64,000 nucleotides of DNA from positions 2,760,043-2,824,042 of the forward strand of contig NC_031477.1 of assembly GCF_000006565.2 (NCBI RefSeq), in the 5' to 3' direction. The notes below the pieces were generated by a model, which ran no database searches, was not told the origin of the DNA, and saw nothing but the letters and a program-made list of their open reading frames with translations. The stretch comes from Toxoplasma gondii ME49. Lineage: Eukaryota > Apicomplexa > Conoidasida > Eucoccidiorida > Sarcocystidae. Numbering within the stretch: the first letter of the stretch is position 1; each line of letters opens with the position of its first letter. The translations under genes and the position numbers were made by a program. This document shows, in pieces, positions 47,170-60,146 of this stretch.

Positions 47170-47214
<45 letters not shown>

Positions 47215-47245
47215 TATATATATATAAATATATATATATATAAAC

Positions 47246-47288
<43 letters not shown>

Positions 47289-48549
47289 AAGGAAGAAAGA
47301 GATATATGTATTTATATATATACCAAGAGGAGTACCTCTTGATCTGTATATCTGTCTTTGCTTATCTCCCGCCGTGTACCGTGTTGCCGTGATCCTCTCT
47401 GTCTCTCTTCAGTCTTCCACACAGGACAACAGTGTTCGATCCGAAACATGTCCAAATGTTTTGACGTCGTTCCAGAGTGTTCCGGTGGGATTTTTCCGCC
47501 TTTGCTCGGCGAACTGCAACGGCGAGACAGAATAAAAAGGTCTTGGAAAAAGTAGACACCAGACGTCCGCGCGCGCCACAGCCGCGTAGCCTGTTGGCAC
47601 GCTCACGCCACTGGCCCCCGGCTCTCTCGCTTGTCTCTCAGAGATTCTTCGAGCTGGGGGGCAGGGGGGTGTGGGTGAGGAACGCAGACACGAAGAGACA
47701 ACACATGCGGCAAAGCGACGCATATGACAAATAGCTGCATGCGTCAACAAACGCACGCGACAAGAAGGCGCCAGGCCCGGCACACTGGCACTGCGAGCAG
47801 AGAGAAAGAAGAACCCAGGGCGAGGCCGACGCAGGCGTCCAAGAGAAGCCTGGAAATTCTCAATGCTTTTTTAACATCGTTCGGAGTCCAAGGCGCCCAG
47901 ACGACACACAGGAGACATCCACGATTCGGGACTTGCCTTTACAGCGACTCTTTGACAGACAGAGGAGAGACGACGGAGAACAAGAAGTCCTGCTTCCCTT
48001 TCACAGCAACACTCCAACGCCGAGGGGTGTCCATACACACAGGCGGGACTCGTCCACGAACAGCCGATTTCTGCGACTTGACCTGTGAACCGAGCTTCGA
48101 GTTCTTTGTAACCACACACACCACAGGCGCGGGCACAGACACACGAGCGCATGCAAACAGCTATTCATAACTACGTAGACACGCAGACCTATCCATACGG
48201 CGAAGTCTACAAACAAGCATCCAATTGAAAACGAAGGCATGGATATGCGGGTCCTTGGACGTTCTCGCGAGACTCCTCTTGCCGTTCGTCTAAGCGCGAA
48301 TCCACGGCCGGTGGTCATCGCCGACGCAACACTGGGGCATGCAAAGACGCTGCTCTCAGAATGCAGACTCGTCCAATTGCACACCCACCGCCATGGCTCT
48401 TCTTGCCTTTCCAGTCGACCGACAATGCATCTTTCTCTCGATTTATCGTTCTCTCGATTTATCCTTCTCTCTCCTTCTCTTCGTCTCTCCTTTCATCTCC
48501 GTCTCTTTGTTTCGTCGCCTCGCGTCACCCCATCGACCTCCTCAGATGG
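45760..48549. other. Convergent intergenic region, CZIB to ABCG
   Basis: It holds the 3' UTRs of the two convergent genes. No supported coding gene; the longest open frame (46276-46833 on +) lacks recognisable motifs. A compound TA then GA microsatellite occupies about 47119-47310. Confidence 0.55.
47119..47310. repeat. Compound (TA)n/(AAATA)n-(GA)n microsatellite
   Basis: About 145 bp of TA with AAATATA interruptions, then about 25 bp of GA, then short GGAAGAAAG and TATA sequence. Intergenic. Confidence 0.92.
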
Positions 48550-50859
48550 CTACCCACGCCCGCGAGCTCTCAGCTTCGACTTTCGCGGCTCGATCTCCCC
48601 GGCTTCCTCCTCGTTCGTTTTCGCCTGCTTGTTCACACCTCGGAGTCGACTCCGCCTCCAGGTGCTCTCGGTGTTTGGCGCGACCCAGACGCTCTGGAAA
48701 ACGGCCGCGGAACCTTTCACAGCAACGGCGAGAAGGACGAGAATGAGGACGTCGACAACCCACACGTAGGTGCCCGGATCCATCGTTACGCCATACACCC
48801 TTCCAGCTAGTCCGTACTGCTTGAACAGCTCTTCCGCCGACGCCAGGGTCGGCTCTCCCGCGGGCAAAGTGCGACCGCGGCCTGAGGCCTGTTGGTCCGC
48901 GAAAGGGTACGCCTTCATGACGTGTACGGCTGTGGCTTCGAAGGCGAGGAAGAACGGGCACAGGTAGCTCACCCAGCCGACGTAGAGCGGCATGCTCTGA
49001 GGGTTCGTGGTGAAGCCGTTGACGAAGGTGAAGAGCATGAAGGCCACCGCGGTGACGCTGTTGGCGTGAGCGAACGAGCTGCTGGCGATGGACGCGAGGT
49101 AGAAGGCGCCGTCGACGACGAGGAAGGCGAGAAGTGAGACGAAGAGCGAGAAGGGCAGCGCCGTCCACTCGAATCCGGCGAGGAACCAGAGAATGGAGAA
49201 GAGAACGACGTCGGAGCCCCCCACGACGCATGCAGACACGCTGGTGGTCGCCAAGTAGTGCGGCAACGCCGAGTAGTACCCCCCCGTGACTTCCATAATC
49301 AGCTGCGCCTTCTGTTGAACGAAGAGCGGGATCGTCCAGAGCGCAGAAGCGCAAACACAGTAGACCAGAAGAAACAACGCGGACAGCTGGTAGTACGGCG
49401 GCTGCGTTTGACGCACGCGAGCCATGACCAAGCCGAGAATGACGCCCTCGACGGCGGCGTCGCAGTAGATCGCCGCCAACGTCCCTCTGTCGCGCAGCCA
49501 CAGACGCGCGCTTCGTCGTCCTATCATCGAAAGCTGCTTCCACAAACTCGCGATGTGTGGAGCGTCTTCGCCCCCGGCCTCTGAAGAAGAAGGCGAACCT
49601 CCCGTCGCTTCCGAATGCAAATCGAGAGCCGCGAAACTGGAAGCCTGCGCAAGAACGCAAGACCCCACACAGATCCACACCAGTGTTGGACGGGCGAGGG
49701 GGGGAGGGGCGGGGACAGGGAAGGGGAAGAAAGAAGCGGAAGGAGAGTGCAGGGAACCTTTTTGCTTTGGAGAAGATGACAAATCGACGAAACAAAGGGT
49801 CACCTCAGGTTCATGCAGAAACACCACAGACACACATCTACCGTCCGGTCCCCTGTCGATCTACATTTTGCAGCATATGCCGACCGCGTTAGAACTATAC
49901 ATGCACATCGACATCGGCGTGCCATCCCCATCTCGATACCTATCTATCAAACAATATACGCACATTTATATATATATATATATATATATATTTGTGTATA
50001 TATTTGTAAATATATTTGTATATATATATATGAGCATGCAGTGACACTCCTCGAGTGTACACGTCCTGACCGACGGGCGTCTATGCACCTATATCCACAT
50101 ATGCGTCGACATTCCGAACGTCTCAAGCGTCGCCCTGTGTTCCGTTTCGAAGCGCTGAGGAGGCGCCGCGTCTGTGGTTACCTGTGCACCATCTGGAGGC
50201 ATGTTTTCGTCTGCGTCGGCCCGCGCGCTGTCCCGGCGACCTCCGCTGGGTGTCTGGGCACCCCTCAGCGCCTCGGCGACGCGCGCTTGGACTGCAGGGA
50301 ATTGGTGTGCCTCGTAGAAGGCGGCGAGTTGCGCAGGATGTCCCTTGTGTGGGGAGACAAGGTCGCTGAGGTAGTCCGCGGGGTTTTGGTGGAGAGGGAA
50401 GGGGAAGCCGCAGTTCTCGAACCACGCTTGGCAGTCTGCGACCTTCCCGTTGTACGCGCAGCGGCCTTCGCAGGAGAGCAAAATCAAGTTGTCGAAGAGC
50501 GACAGAATCTGCATGGAGGGCTGGTGAATCACGGCAACCACTGTCACGGTGTACACGTCGCAGAGGCGCCGCAACGTCCTCACCACCGCCAGCGCGTCCG
50601 CAGCCGAGAGGCCTGTCGTCGGTTCATCGCAAAGGAAAATCTGCGCGTCGCTCATCAGACCTACAGCAAAAAAAGAAAAAACAGATCCCGCCGGCATGCC
50701 CGGGGAGAATACGTGCATGCAGAAAAAGGCCGGAAGACGCGCAAGTCTACAAGCGGACAAAAAAGCCGAGCCGCACGACGTCCTTCCCACGGGACGACGT
50801 CCGACGTCGCGTCGTACTCCGCAAAGAAAATCAATTCTACAATCCGCACACACCCCCGC

Positions 50860-50935
<76 letters not shown>

Positions 50936-53900
50936 GTATATATGTATGCATGCGTTCGCTACCGGTGAGTGCGTGCCTACCAAGGCCGAGAGTGACCCTT
51001 CGTTTTTGGCCGCCAGAGACGCCTCTGACTGCTTCATTTCCTATGGGGCTGTCGGCGACAGCCTGCAGGCCTAGAACCCTCAGGGCCTGGTCGGTGTAGG
51101 CGTCCGCGGCTCGCTGTCTCTCTGTGGAGTCTGGAATCGACGAGAAGTTCATGCGCAAGTCTCGTGAAAACTCGAGGCATTCTCGCACTGTCTCTTTTCC
51201 GTCAAAGATGTCGTCTTGCTGGACAAAAGCCACCAGCTGAGCAAGCGACAAGGACAACACACCAGGCAGTAAGGATCAAGACGAAACGCAGCTGTCCCAG
51301 GCGCAGAAGGGCGCGCATGCGCACATGGACCTCGCGCCTGTCTCCACGTCTCTCCACCAGGTGAGAGAGAAGCCTTCTTCTGAGAACGAGGCGTTAAGTT
51401 TTCTTTATAAACAGAGACTTCCGCCCCCCTCCCCCTGCGAGATATCTCTCTCTTTGCCCTTCTTCTCTGCTTCTCTCCCTCACTCTCTCCCTCCGTCTCG
51501 CTTCTTCCCTGCTTCCCTATATTGCCCCGTTCGCTCGTTGTTCTTTCGCGACTTCCACCCTGTTTGTGTTCCACTCTGCGGTCTCCCTGTTTGTGCGCCT
51601 TTGTGCTCGTTCTGTCGTTTCTCCCTGCTCAACTCGCGAAAGCCTGCGTCTCCTCACGCGCTTGAACGAGCGACCTCGGGGCTTCCCGTTGACGAACACC
51701 TGGCCGCCAGTCTGCCGCGCTTGCGTCCGGTGCGCCACCACGTTGAGCAGCGTCGTCTTGCCGCACCCGCTCGGCCCCATCACCGCCGTCATGGTGCCTG
51801 GAGAGGGAACGCATGCAGCGAAACCCAAACGAAGACGCGTTCACAAAAGCCAGTGCAGCCAACGCAGCGTCCTCGACGCGCCACCGCGCCAACCACGGTC
51901 AACCGACGGTGGTGGGCGGGTGCGAAGAGGAAGCGAGGCACCGAAGAAGACCGGAGGTACACACAGACAGACGCGAAGATGTACATGGAGCGACAGGGAG
52001 ACGCGAACGCGTCTGTAAAAACGTGGAAGAAACACACACCGACGCAAAAATAGAGAAAACGCCCAGTGGAACTCGGGTCACGGAGGAAACCGACAGAGGG
52101 CAAACGAGAGGGCCTTCGCCGCTTTTTAATCTTGTCCTTCGCACCTGATGTATTTAGGTGAGTATGCAGGTGTAGAAGCGTCCGTGCTCGGCCGAACTCA
52201 CAAAAAGGCTTTGCCTCGGATTCTGGCCAGTCGTCTGTCTGCTTCCTTACCTGCTTCAAACACGGCGGAGAAGGGATGAAGCACCAGCTGTCGTTCTTCC
52301 GGTCTGTGTTCGTCTGCCTCTTGTTTGTCCTTCGCTGCTTCATCCTCCCGCCACTGTTCCGGCGCAGCTGGTCCATGGCCGCCTCTGCCGCCCCCAAAGT
52401 TGGAACTCCCTCGTTCGTCGCGCCCGCTTTCCGAGGTCTGCATGCGTGTGTCGGCTTCCGGTTCCTCTGCGGGATGCCCGCGGCCTGCGTCGCCTTCCGC
52501 AGCTTCCCGTCCACTTCTTCCACTGTCTTTTTCACTCTCTTCCGCCGCCAGCCTACTGCTGCGCATGCGCGTCGCCTCGCTGCTGCTCGCATCCATCTCG
52601 CTCGCAGGTCTACAGGCACTGGCCGGTCGACCCCACGCGTACTGTGAGCTGCGTCTCTCCTGCTGGCTTTCGCCAACCACCAGCTGCTGCAGGGGGACTG
52701 TTAGGAGGTCCTTGGAGAAGCAGATGAGCGAGCAGAGTGCCGAGGCACACCGTCTCAAAAAGCTGCATCTCGTCGACTCCCGTTTCCGAGGCAGAGTGAA
52801 GCAAATGTCTCTCACCACAACCGTACACGCCCCAAAGGGCCGACGGTAGAGAGACGCCCACGCACCGTCCTGAGTCGTCGACGCGAGAGACAAAACACAC
52901 ACAAACGCATGCAGTCACGCGACGACAACGAACCTGCATCCAGCCGATTTTATCAAGCATGCATCCACACGAGATCCACATGCAGTCAAATCACAGAAAC
53001 ACTGACAAACGCATGCAGTCACACACGAGAGAGAAACGCAGAAGCACGCATGCATCGCCGTGTCACGAAACCACGCATTCGCTCGACACTCGGCGCTACC
53101 GTTCGCAGTCCGGCGGGTCGCTGGCACCATAGCACTTGACCGAAACGGTTTTTTGACGTATCTCATGCATGCGCGCCGTCCCTCCGGCACCTGCGGCATT
53201 GCTTCGCGAAACGCGCCGCGCGCGGGTTGGTGGCGAAAAAAAGGCGACGCAGAGAGAAAGGAAAGAACGATGCCGACGCGACTCGTCAGAGTCCACACGA
53301 AGCCACTGCAAAGCCTACAGCTACCATCCAGTTTCAGAATGGCGCACAGGCTCGCATTTGGTGCCGCTGGATTCTCTAGCCTCTACTCGTTGTGTTACCC
53401 CACAGGAGTCCATCCTCTATTTCCTGAGTTCTGTCACTCACCTCGTTCGGATCGTCGCCGTCGCCGAAACCGCCTTCGCCGACTCGAGGCCCGACGTCCA
53501 TCGACTTCGCCTCTCGCGAATTCTGCAAGGAAAGAAGAACGCGAAATCAAAGACCTGCATGTCCGTCGCGTTTGCGCGTTTGAGACGCCTCCACTGTTGC
53601 ACGATCAGATCAAAGGAACCGCGAAAATGAAACAAGAAACGTTTACATGAGAGCGTGCGCCGTATAAAGACGACGGGGTAGCTACGGACAGTGTGACACC
53701 CGTTAGACTGAGCCTGTGATGCGAACAAGGGAGGCTTGCTACCGCCGCTCACTTCTCCCCCCCGCCCCTCTCCCCCAGTGTTGGGATATCTGGCGCTCAA
53801 CTGTGGTCAACCACGGTGTCGACATGATCTGGAACGAGTTCACCACAGCAAAACCACCGTGCTCGGTGTAACGACTCCGTTTTCCACGACCCTCCCGTTG

Positions 53901-54644
53901 TGTGGGGGTTCTGCTTTCAGAAGTACCAGGGATGCACCAAACATTCCGAATGTCCTTGTCGATGCATGCACTCCAATCCGACTTCTGGTCAGCGCCTGAG
54001 ACGGCGAAACGTCCAGACGGAAGATCCTTCCTCCCGGACAGCGCGGTACGCAGGCAACATCCCGCGCTGCGCTAACGGCTTCGCTCACTCCCCTCGCGAG
54101 GTTGGAAGCCAGCGCGCAAGTTTTCTGGTTCTTTCTTCTTGAGGTTCTCCCGAGTTTCCGCCTGAGTCTCTCGTACCTTCGTCTCTTGAACGCTCCCTCG
54201 GGGAGCGTCCCCTTCGCCGACAACGCAGGCGAATTCGCTTCTCGGGAGCCAGGTCTCACCCTCCAGTCGTCTCGTCTGTCTGCAGACTTGCCCCAGAGTC
54301 ACCTCGCCATACCACTTGGCGCTGAAAGCGTTTGCCGCCTTGGCGAGGATGCCAGAACATTTCGCGTCGTTCGCGGCGTCTGTCGGCGTCTCCACTCGCA
54401 GCTGGCCGACCTCGCCGTCGTCCGCGCCGACGGTTGACGTCGAACTGCGTCCCTCCCCGGACGCGGTGTCTCCGTGACTTCCTGTGCTCGAGAGAGACGC
54501 ATGCGTTGAGCTGCGCGCCGGCCGAGGCGGCAGTGCGCTGTGCTGCGCTCGAGTCGCGCGTGTGTTCACGGCCGGAGGCCAAACCTCGGAGGCGCAAGCC
54601 AGGCCCGGTGCCTCCTCAGGTTCGTCCAGGGTCGCAGCAGCCAT
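48550..54644 (-). CDS. ABCG-family half-transporter (NBD-TMD)
   Basis: Seven minus-strand exons: 54644-54303, 53522-53442, 52869-52251, 51797-51658, 51236-50981, 50660-50182 and 49644-48550 (TAG), 3012 nt, about 1003 residues. The exon 1 donor may instead be at 54177 (AAG|GTACGA, same phase), giving 1045. Seen: a Ser/Ala/Glu-rich N-terminus, NBD start near [19 protein letters not shown], Walker [11 protein letters not shown] (about 354-363), Q-loop VQQDD (399-403), signature VSGGQKRR (467-474), Walker [12 protein letters not shown] (487-497), H-loop VIHQPS (H525), then a hydrophobic TMD from about 690 onward with several membrane segments. ABCG half-transporters dimerise and move sterols or lipids; several coccidian members affect cholesterol distribution. 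Oddity: exon 3 inserts roughly 100 acidic, Ser/Gly-rich residues just before Walker A. The calculated size is close to 107 kDa; identity with a named paralogue is unproven. Confidence 0.92.
49965..50035. repeat. TA/TTTGTA microsatellite in ABCG intron
   Basis: A TA run followed by three ATATTTGTA-type units and a second TA run, in the intron 49645-50181. Another TA/TATG run lies at about 50858-50945 in the intron 50661-50980. Confidence 0.88.
52893..53025. repeat. Dispersed copies of AAACGCATGCAGTCAC in ABCG intron 2
   Basis: The 16-mer occurs at about 52902-52917 and again at about 53007-53022 in the intron between 52870 and 53441, with further CATGCA words near 52959 and 53050. It may be a decayed repeat or a cluster of TGCATGC-like sites. 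Confidence 0.6.
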
Positions 54645-57600
54645 CGGGATGCTTTGCGTCTCGTCCTGCGCTCTTCCCTTCTCATCGAAGAAACAAGCCT
54701 CAACGACCGTGGAGAGAGAAGCAACGTCGACACACACACGCTTGAAAAGAGAAGAAAAGGAAGAAGAGAACAAGAAGGAGAGCGGAAAAGAGAGGCCAGG
54801 ACCCCACCCGGCAAAGAGAACGAAAGCCGACGCGGGATGATACGCAGAGGCAGGTGAAGGCAGCGACCCTGACGGAGGCACTCAGTGTGCTTGCCCAAGC
54901 AACGACATGCACTTGGTTTACTTGGTTCAGGCCCATTGGAGCGACCCCCCCAACCGAAAGGTATGCGGCCGAACGTGCGTCAAGCGGGCGTTGCCGAGAA
55001 AGGCTGCCAGCCGGTCGATCGCGTCAGAAGCCACGGAAGCTTCCCGGCGCATGGGGGCGAGTCAAAGAGAATCGAAGAGCAGACGCAAGCTGGAGGCATC
55101 GACCTGTGTGACTCCCGAAAAAACCGGCAACGGAAAAGTCCGACAGGCGAGGCGGCGCCACCAGGAGAATCGACGCAGACCAGCAGGCTGCCGCGACGCT
55201 CAGATCACAGGGGACGCAGGCGTCACACTGAAGCAATCAGGTCAGCTGAACTCGGTGCGGTCCGCGTCGGCCTGGAAGGTCTTGTGGCGACGACACCACG
55301 AGAAGGTGAAGTGCTCACCTCGGCTCCTTGCGTTTCCGGATTGACGGTTTCGGCCAGAAACGGACTTGGTTGCGCGGCCTGCCGCGTCGGTGAACAAGAA
55401 GGTGACCACCGGAGATACGTTCCGAAGAGACGGACTCGAAGCCGAGGGAGCCGGGCTGACCAAAGAGGTAAGAGGCATGCAGGTGAGAAACGCGAAGCGA
55501 CCGAAGGCTGTGCCATCGAAATACTCAAAGTGTATACACGGAGCAAATCTACCTTTGTGAAAGCTGTACTCGCGGGTGTGTGTGCGCTACGCAGTGTCGG
55601 GAGTTGCGACAGCGCGCGCTGGTCTCCGATCAGAGAGGCGTATGGAGCCAGCAGAAAACCTGATAGCTGCGAGTGTTGCTTGCCGCCGACCTTTGCCTTA
55701 TTCACAGGTGACGCTCCGTGGAGGCGCGATCAGAGACCCTTCCAGTCCGCACTCAAGGCCGGGAAAGCCCCCAAAAAAAGTCAAAGTCACTCCTCTCGTC
55801 AGCGGCTGACAGAGCTGCGAAAGAGAAGCGCGCACTGCGTCGAGGCAACTTTCGAAGTTTGTGAGGAATCCTGACACGAAACAAAAAAAACGGTATCGAG
55901 GCTCTCCGAAAAGGCTACCAAAACTCGGAAGCGAAGGAGGGTGGAAAGTTCAAAACAGAAGGCTCTTTCACGGTCCGCGTTCACCGCCCTTTGACCGCCC
56001 GTCTCTTGCGCTTCTTCGAGGCGCCTGCCTCGCTCCTGTATTTCTGGAGAATGAGAAAACCTTGCCTGCGAGTGGCCGAAGAGAGGCCGAGACAAAAAAC
56101 TCGAAAACTCTGGAAACTGAGAACTTGAACGATGCGGCGCACACGTCCTGAGACACCAGGGGGCGCGCCCGGGAACGGCTGGAATCGCCAGGGGGGGGGG
56201 TGGGACGAGAAGACGGCGAAAAAGGCGTTGACAAAGAGACAGACACTCAGGGGGAAAAGGCGAGGAAACAGCAACGCGCGAAGAAAAACGGAAAAGGGAA
56301 ACGGGAATAAATGAGGGGACATCCGCGTGTGTGGGGCGGGCGTTCACGCGTGGACCTCTCTGAGAGCCTGCTCAGCCCCCAGATGAAGGAGACGCCTATA
56401 GGAACGGTGGCCGGGCGACAGTGAACAGGAACAGTGTTTTTTCTCTGGTTTATGGGTTAATCACGACGAACTCGCCGCAAGCAGTGTCGGAAATGCGGGC
56501 AAAAAGGCCCTTAAAATGCAAAGACGACGGCAAACCGCCTCCTACGTCCACTCTCTCGCGGGGCTGCCCACAAAAGCGGGGACGCAGCAGAAAGGCCTGC
56601 AAAGCATCCAAACGAAGAAAAAGGAGTAGCGGATATCGTCGAAGAGGTCAATCCAGATGAGACTGGCAAATCTTTGCTCAGCAAAGACGATTCAGTCAAA
56701 GAATATGGAATGTCCGACACCTGTCAACTTCACAGGTGAAGCTAGCGCTGGACGAACGATCCTTCGTCGCGGGACTCAACCGTGAAAAGCGAGGTTCTCC
56801 AAGACGACTTGCGAGTTTTGCGAAGAAACTCCTCACTCGCGCTCCTCCCACATTTGTCGCTTCATACTATCGGGAATGCGGAAAAAGTCAGACACAAGAA
56901 AAGATATGAAAGCAAGCTAACGATATATAGGCATAAAAAAGTCTGCTTCGTCGTAAGAAGGGAGCAGTGTTTTATCTGAGGAACGACAGGCGTTCATTGA
57001 GGCCTGGTACTGTGGCTTCCAAACATGAAACTCTGTTGGTGAGGCGAGGAGGATACTTGCAAAAGGTCAGGTTGTATGTTGTTTCCGCAGTCGCTTACAC
57101 ATCGGGTGTACAAGATGTCCTGGGACACTCTGGCGAAGCAACAAGAGAAAACATTCACTTTTTCCCCTTACAACCACAAGACGACGTTTGCGAGGAGACA
57201 TTTAACATCTTCGAGCTGCGTGCTCTGTCGTGGTATATGCTTCGCTTGCTTCCAAGAACGCAAAGGCCCTTCAAGATACTATAAGCGTGAGAGACATGAA
57301 GCATGGGAGCGCAGGTGAACTAGTCTCAAGCACACCACTCGTCACGTAACAGAAAGGCGTCACAATTTTATTTTGGCAGGGACGGAATATCACACCGACG
57401 TTAACTCTTCGACAAACGTCGCCTCCTACGTCAAAGAGAAAGTCTGACACTGTCGAAAAACGCGGCCCCGAAGAATGTTGCACGTATGTCACGCGGCGCC
57501 TCCCTGAGATTATATATATATATATATATACGGATATATGTTCGGAAGCAAAAATATCGTTTATATACGTTTGTACCTATGTACAACGATGTGTAGGTCG

Positions 57601-60146
57601 CATTGCCCGGAATGGTGTGCGACGCTGGATCGTTATTGCCACAACTGCTGCCCCAATATTTCTATGTGGAATTTGTGGGTTAACATGCAGTCTGGAGTCC
57701 ACTGTGTAGACGATGTAACCAAGAGTCGTCATACATAGGCAGACGGTCCGTATGAATGAGTCTGCACACAGAAAAGTGAATGCATCGAAAATCGCGCTGT
57801 CTCTTTTTTTGGTCTGCGTCCTCTGTTTATCGGCACAGAGAGGCACTTCTGAAGACTTGCATGCGCCTTAATTGCACTGGAGTCAACACGGCGCCCTTTG
57901 TTCACGCGAGGTCTGCGTTTCACTGTCGAGCCGATCGAATGGCCTCGCATAAAACGCCCGTAGAGCGAAATGATGAAAACGAGAGAGAGCCGGTGCTGAC
58001 AGGCCCCCCCTCGTAGGCCCAGTACAAGACACATATCTCTGCAAACGTTCTGTCTGCAGGTCTCTCGACCCATCATCTGCAGATCCTTCTCGAATGGTGC
58101 ATCTGCATGCATTAGCACATCCTGTGTGACAACGCATGTCGCTGTATCGGGAACGAATTCTCCGTGCTCCATTTTCGCCAACGGTGGCAGTGGCAAGACT
58201 GGCAAGCGTCGTTGACATTCATGGTTCTAGACGAACCGTGGGCGACTTTCCCTTCACATACCTCTTCCTCTCCTCTCTTCATAACATGAACCGTTACACT
58301 CAGACTCATTTCAGCACAGTCGATGACCCTATGCGTTCACTTTGGAAGAACTCGAACATCTCACTAGAGCCACTGACTTTCTCGGATCTTTATTATCGTG
58401 GGGACTAGTGGATTTTGGGGTCTGCGTTTCTGCTGGTTGTCTTTCTCGCTTGTCTCTGCTCCTCTTCGCCCTCTGGAATCAGTTTGGGTATAAGCATCGT
58501 GAAGCTCGGCTCATGTCAGTTGACAGCGAAACAGGATTAAAATAGATGACATCTCGACTCTAAGACCCTTTGTTATGCAGAAGCAATGGGTGAATTTTTG
58601 CTTGTCTGCTGCGCATATCTCGAGCGAGACACCAATAGTCTGCCTTCTAGAAACGTAAAAACAAAGTATACCCTCAAGAACGAGAAACTCTACTCGCCTC
58701 GATGTGTGGCGCAGGCGTACGATGTTGACTGCACACAGCGCCAGTTCGCTTTTCAGCTTCTCGCCCACCGTTTCATCCCCAGAAAAAAAGGACTCCACTC
58801 TGTTTGTCCAAGACAACCGCGACGGCGATCAGAGAGTGACGGTTTGCCTCTTCCTTGGTTTCTTTCTGAGTGTGAAAACCTGGGGTGGCCAGCGGCGAAG
58901 CAGTACGTGCGTCACCTCAGTTGAACGTTGCTGAGGCCGACGGCCCGAGAGAGAGAAACCCAAAGAACGTGACGCAGTGGAAACAAAAACAATGCGCGTT
59001 CCTGATCGTGGGGAGGGCGGACTCCACCGATGGTAAGCAAATGTGAAGATGCGCTTTTGAGTGACCAGAGAACGAGAAAGGATGTTGATGCGGTCCATCC
59101 TTTTCAGTGTGCGAGTGCATGTATCTGAGAGAAAACGCATGCAGACAAGACACACGGGTGTGTACACGGAAAAAGGAGGGAGAAGCGATACCACTTCGGC
59201 GACCGAATCAGCACAGAGAGTGAGAGACAGAGATTCGTTTTTCTTTGGTCTCGGGGTTTTACTTCTTTTCCCCTGTGAAGAGTGCCCCGGTGCGAGCTAG
59301 GGCAGAACTTCATATTGCAAAGAATTTCCTTTTCACAGGCGCCTCGACCTGTCGCTCTCTGCCGCTTGCTCACCGACCATTTTTTTCTCTCGGGCTCCCC
59401 TTCCCATTTTCCGCTCGTTTCTTTCCGTTCCTCCCTTTTCTTCGTCTCCCCTCTTCGCTTCTCGCCTCTGTTCCGCCGCTCTCCCCAACTCGTCTCTTCG
59501 TCTCTTCTTCTGCCGTTCTCTATCCATCCACCCGTTACCCGCGTCTGGTCATCGCCTCACTGGCGGGTCCCTGGTTTCTTCCTCGACCTCGTTTCTTTTC
59601 GCTCGTTGGCTCACGCTCAACGTCATCCTACACGCTGCCTGCATGCTCCCAGGCAGGCCTAGCAAGTGGAAGTGCCAGCGGCCAAAAGTCCTCATTTTCA
59701 CCAGCCTGCGATCCCATCTCCTCGCCTTCTCGCTCGCTGGAGCGTCTCCCTCCATGCATGCATCGTGGAGGTCGCCCTCGGTCCTCCTCCCGGTCGCCAC
59801 CTGCATTCCATCTCCGTTTCGCGCATCTTCTCGGTTCCACCGTGGCGGTCTTCTTTGCCTCTCGGTTGTTCTGCTTCGGGTGCCTACATCGCACTGCGCT
59901 GCGTGAGTTGATGCACCAAAGGCATTCGGGGACTCTCTCGCTTGCCTCGCCGTCAGCATCCTCTGCCTCTCTTCCGCGCGCAGACGAGCTCGACGACGCA
60001 GGGAGAACGGCTCGGATGCTGAATAGAGTTCCGGTCGTGAGATGCGGAGACAACCAAGATCTGCGGACTGCTGCACATCCCCATCCCTCTGGACTGCTGA
60101 AGAGAGCTGAAAGGCCTTCAATCAGAAAGAGACAGAAGGCGAACCG
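54645..60146. other. Divergent intergenic region, ABCG to CAP-H
   Basis: A 5.5-kb head-to-head interval. GC-rich sequence with open but motif-free frames extends to about 56.3 kb, followed by less GC-rich sequence with a TA run at 57512-57535. A CT-rich + tract at about 59370-59560 looks like the leader of the CAP-H gene. A CATGCATGCAT word lies at 59753-59763. No gene is supported. Confidence 0.5.

Noticed and set aside
48542..49795. 417-codon minus ORF overlapping the last ABCG exon
   Set aside because: Out-of-frame shadow; the overlapping frame has the transporter membrane segments, correct phase and stop.
54885..55874. 329-codon + ORF
   Set aside because: Starts with a non-ATG codon; GC-rich area upstream of ABCG; no recognisable block or splice evidence.
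59245..59757. 5' part of the 440-codon + ORF upstream of CAP-H
   Set aside because: It begins at a non-ATG codon and consists of CT-rich leader-like sequence giving Leu/Ser/Pro/Phe; no motif.
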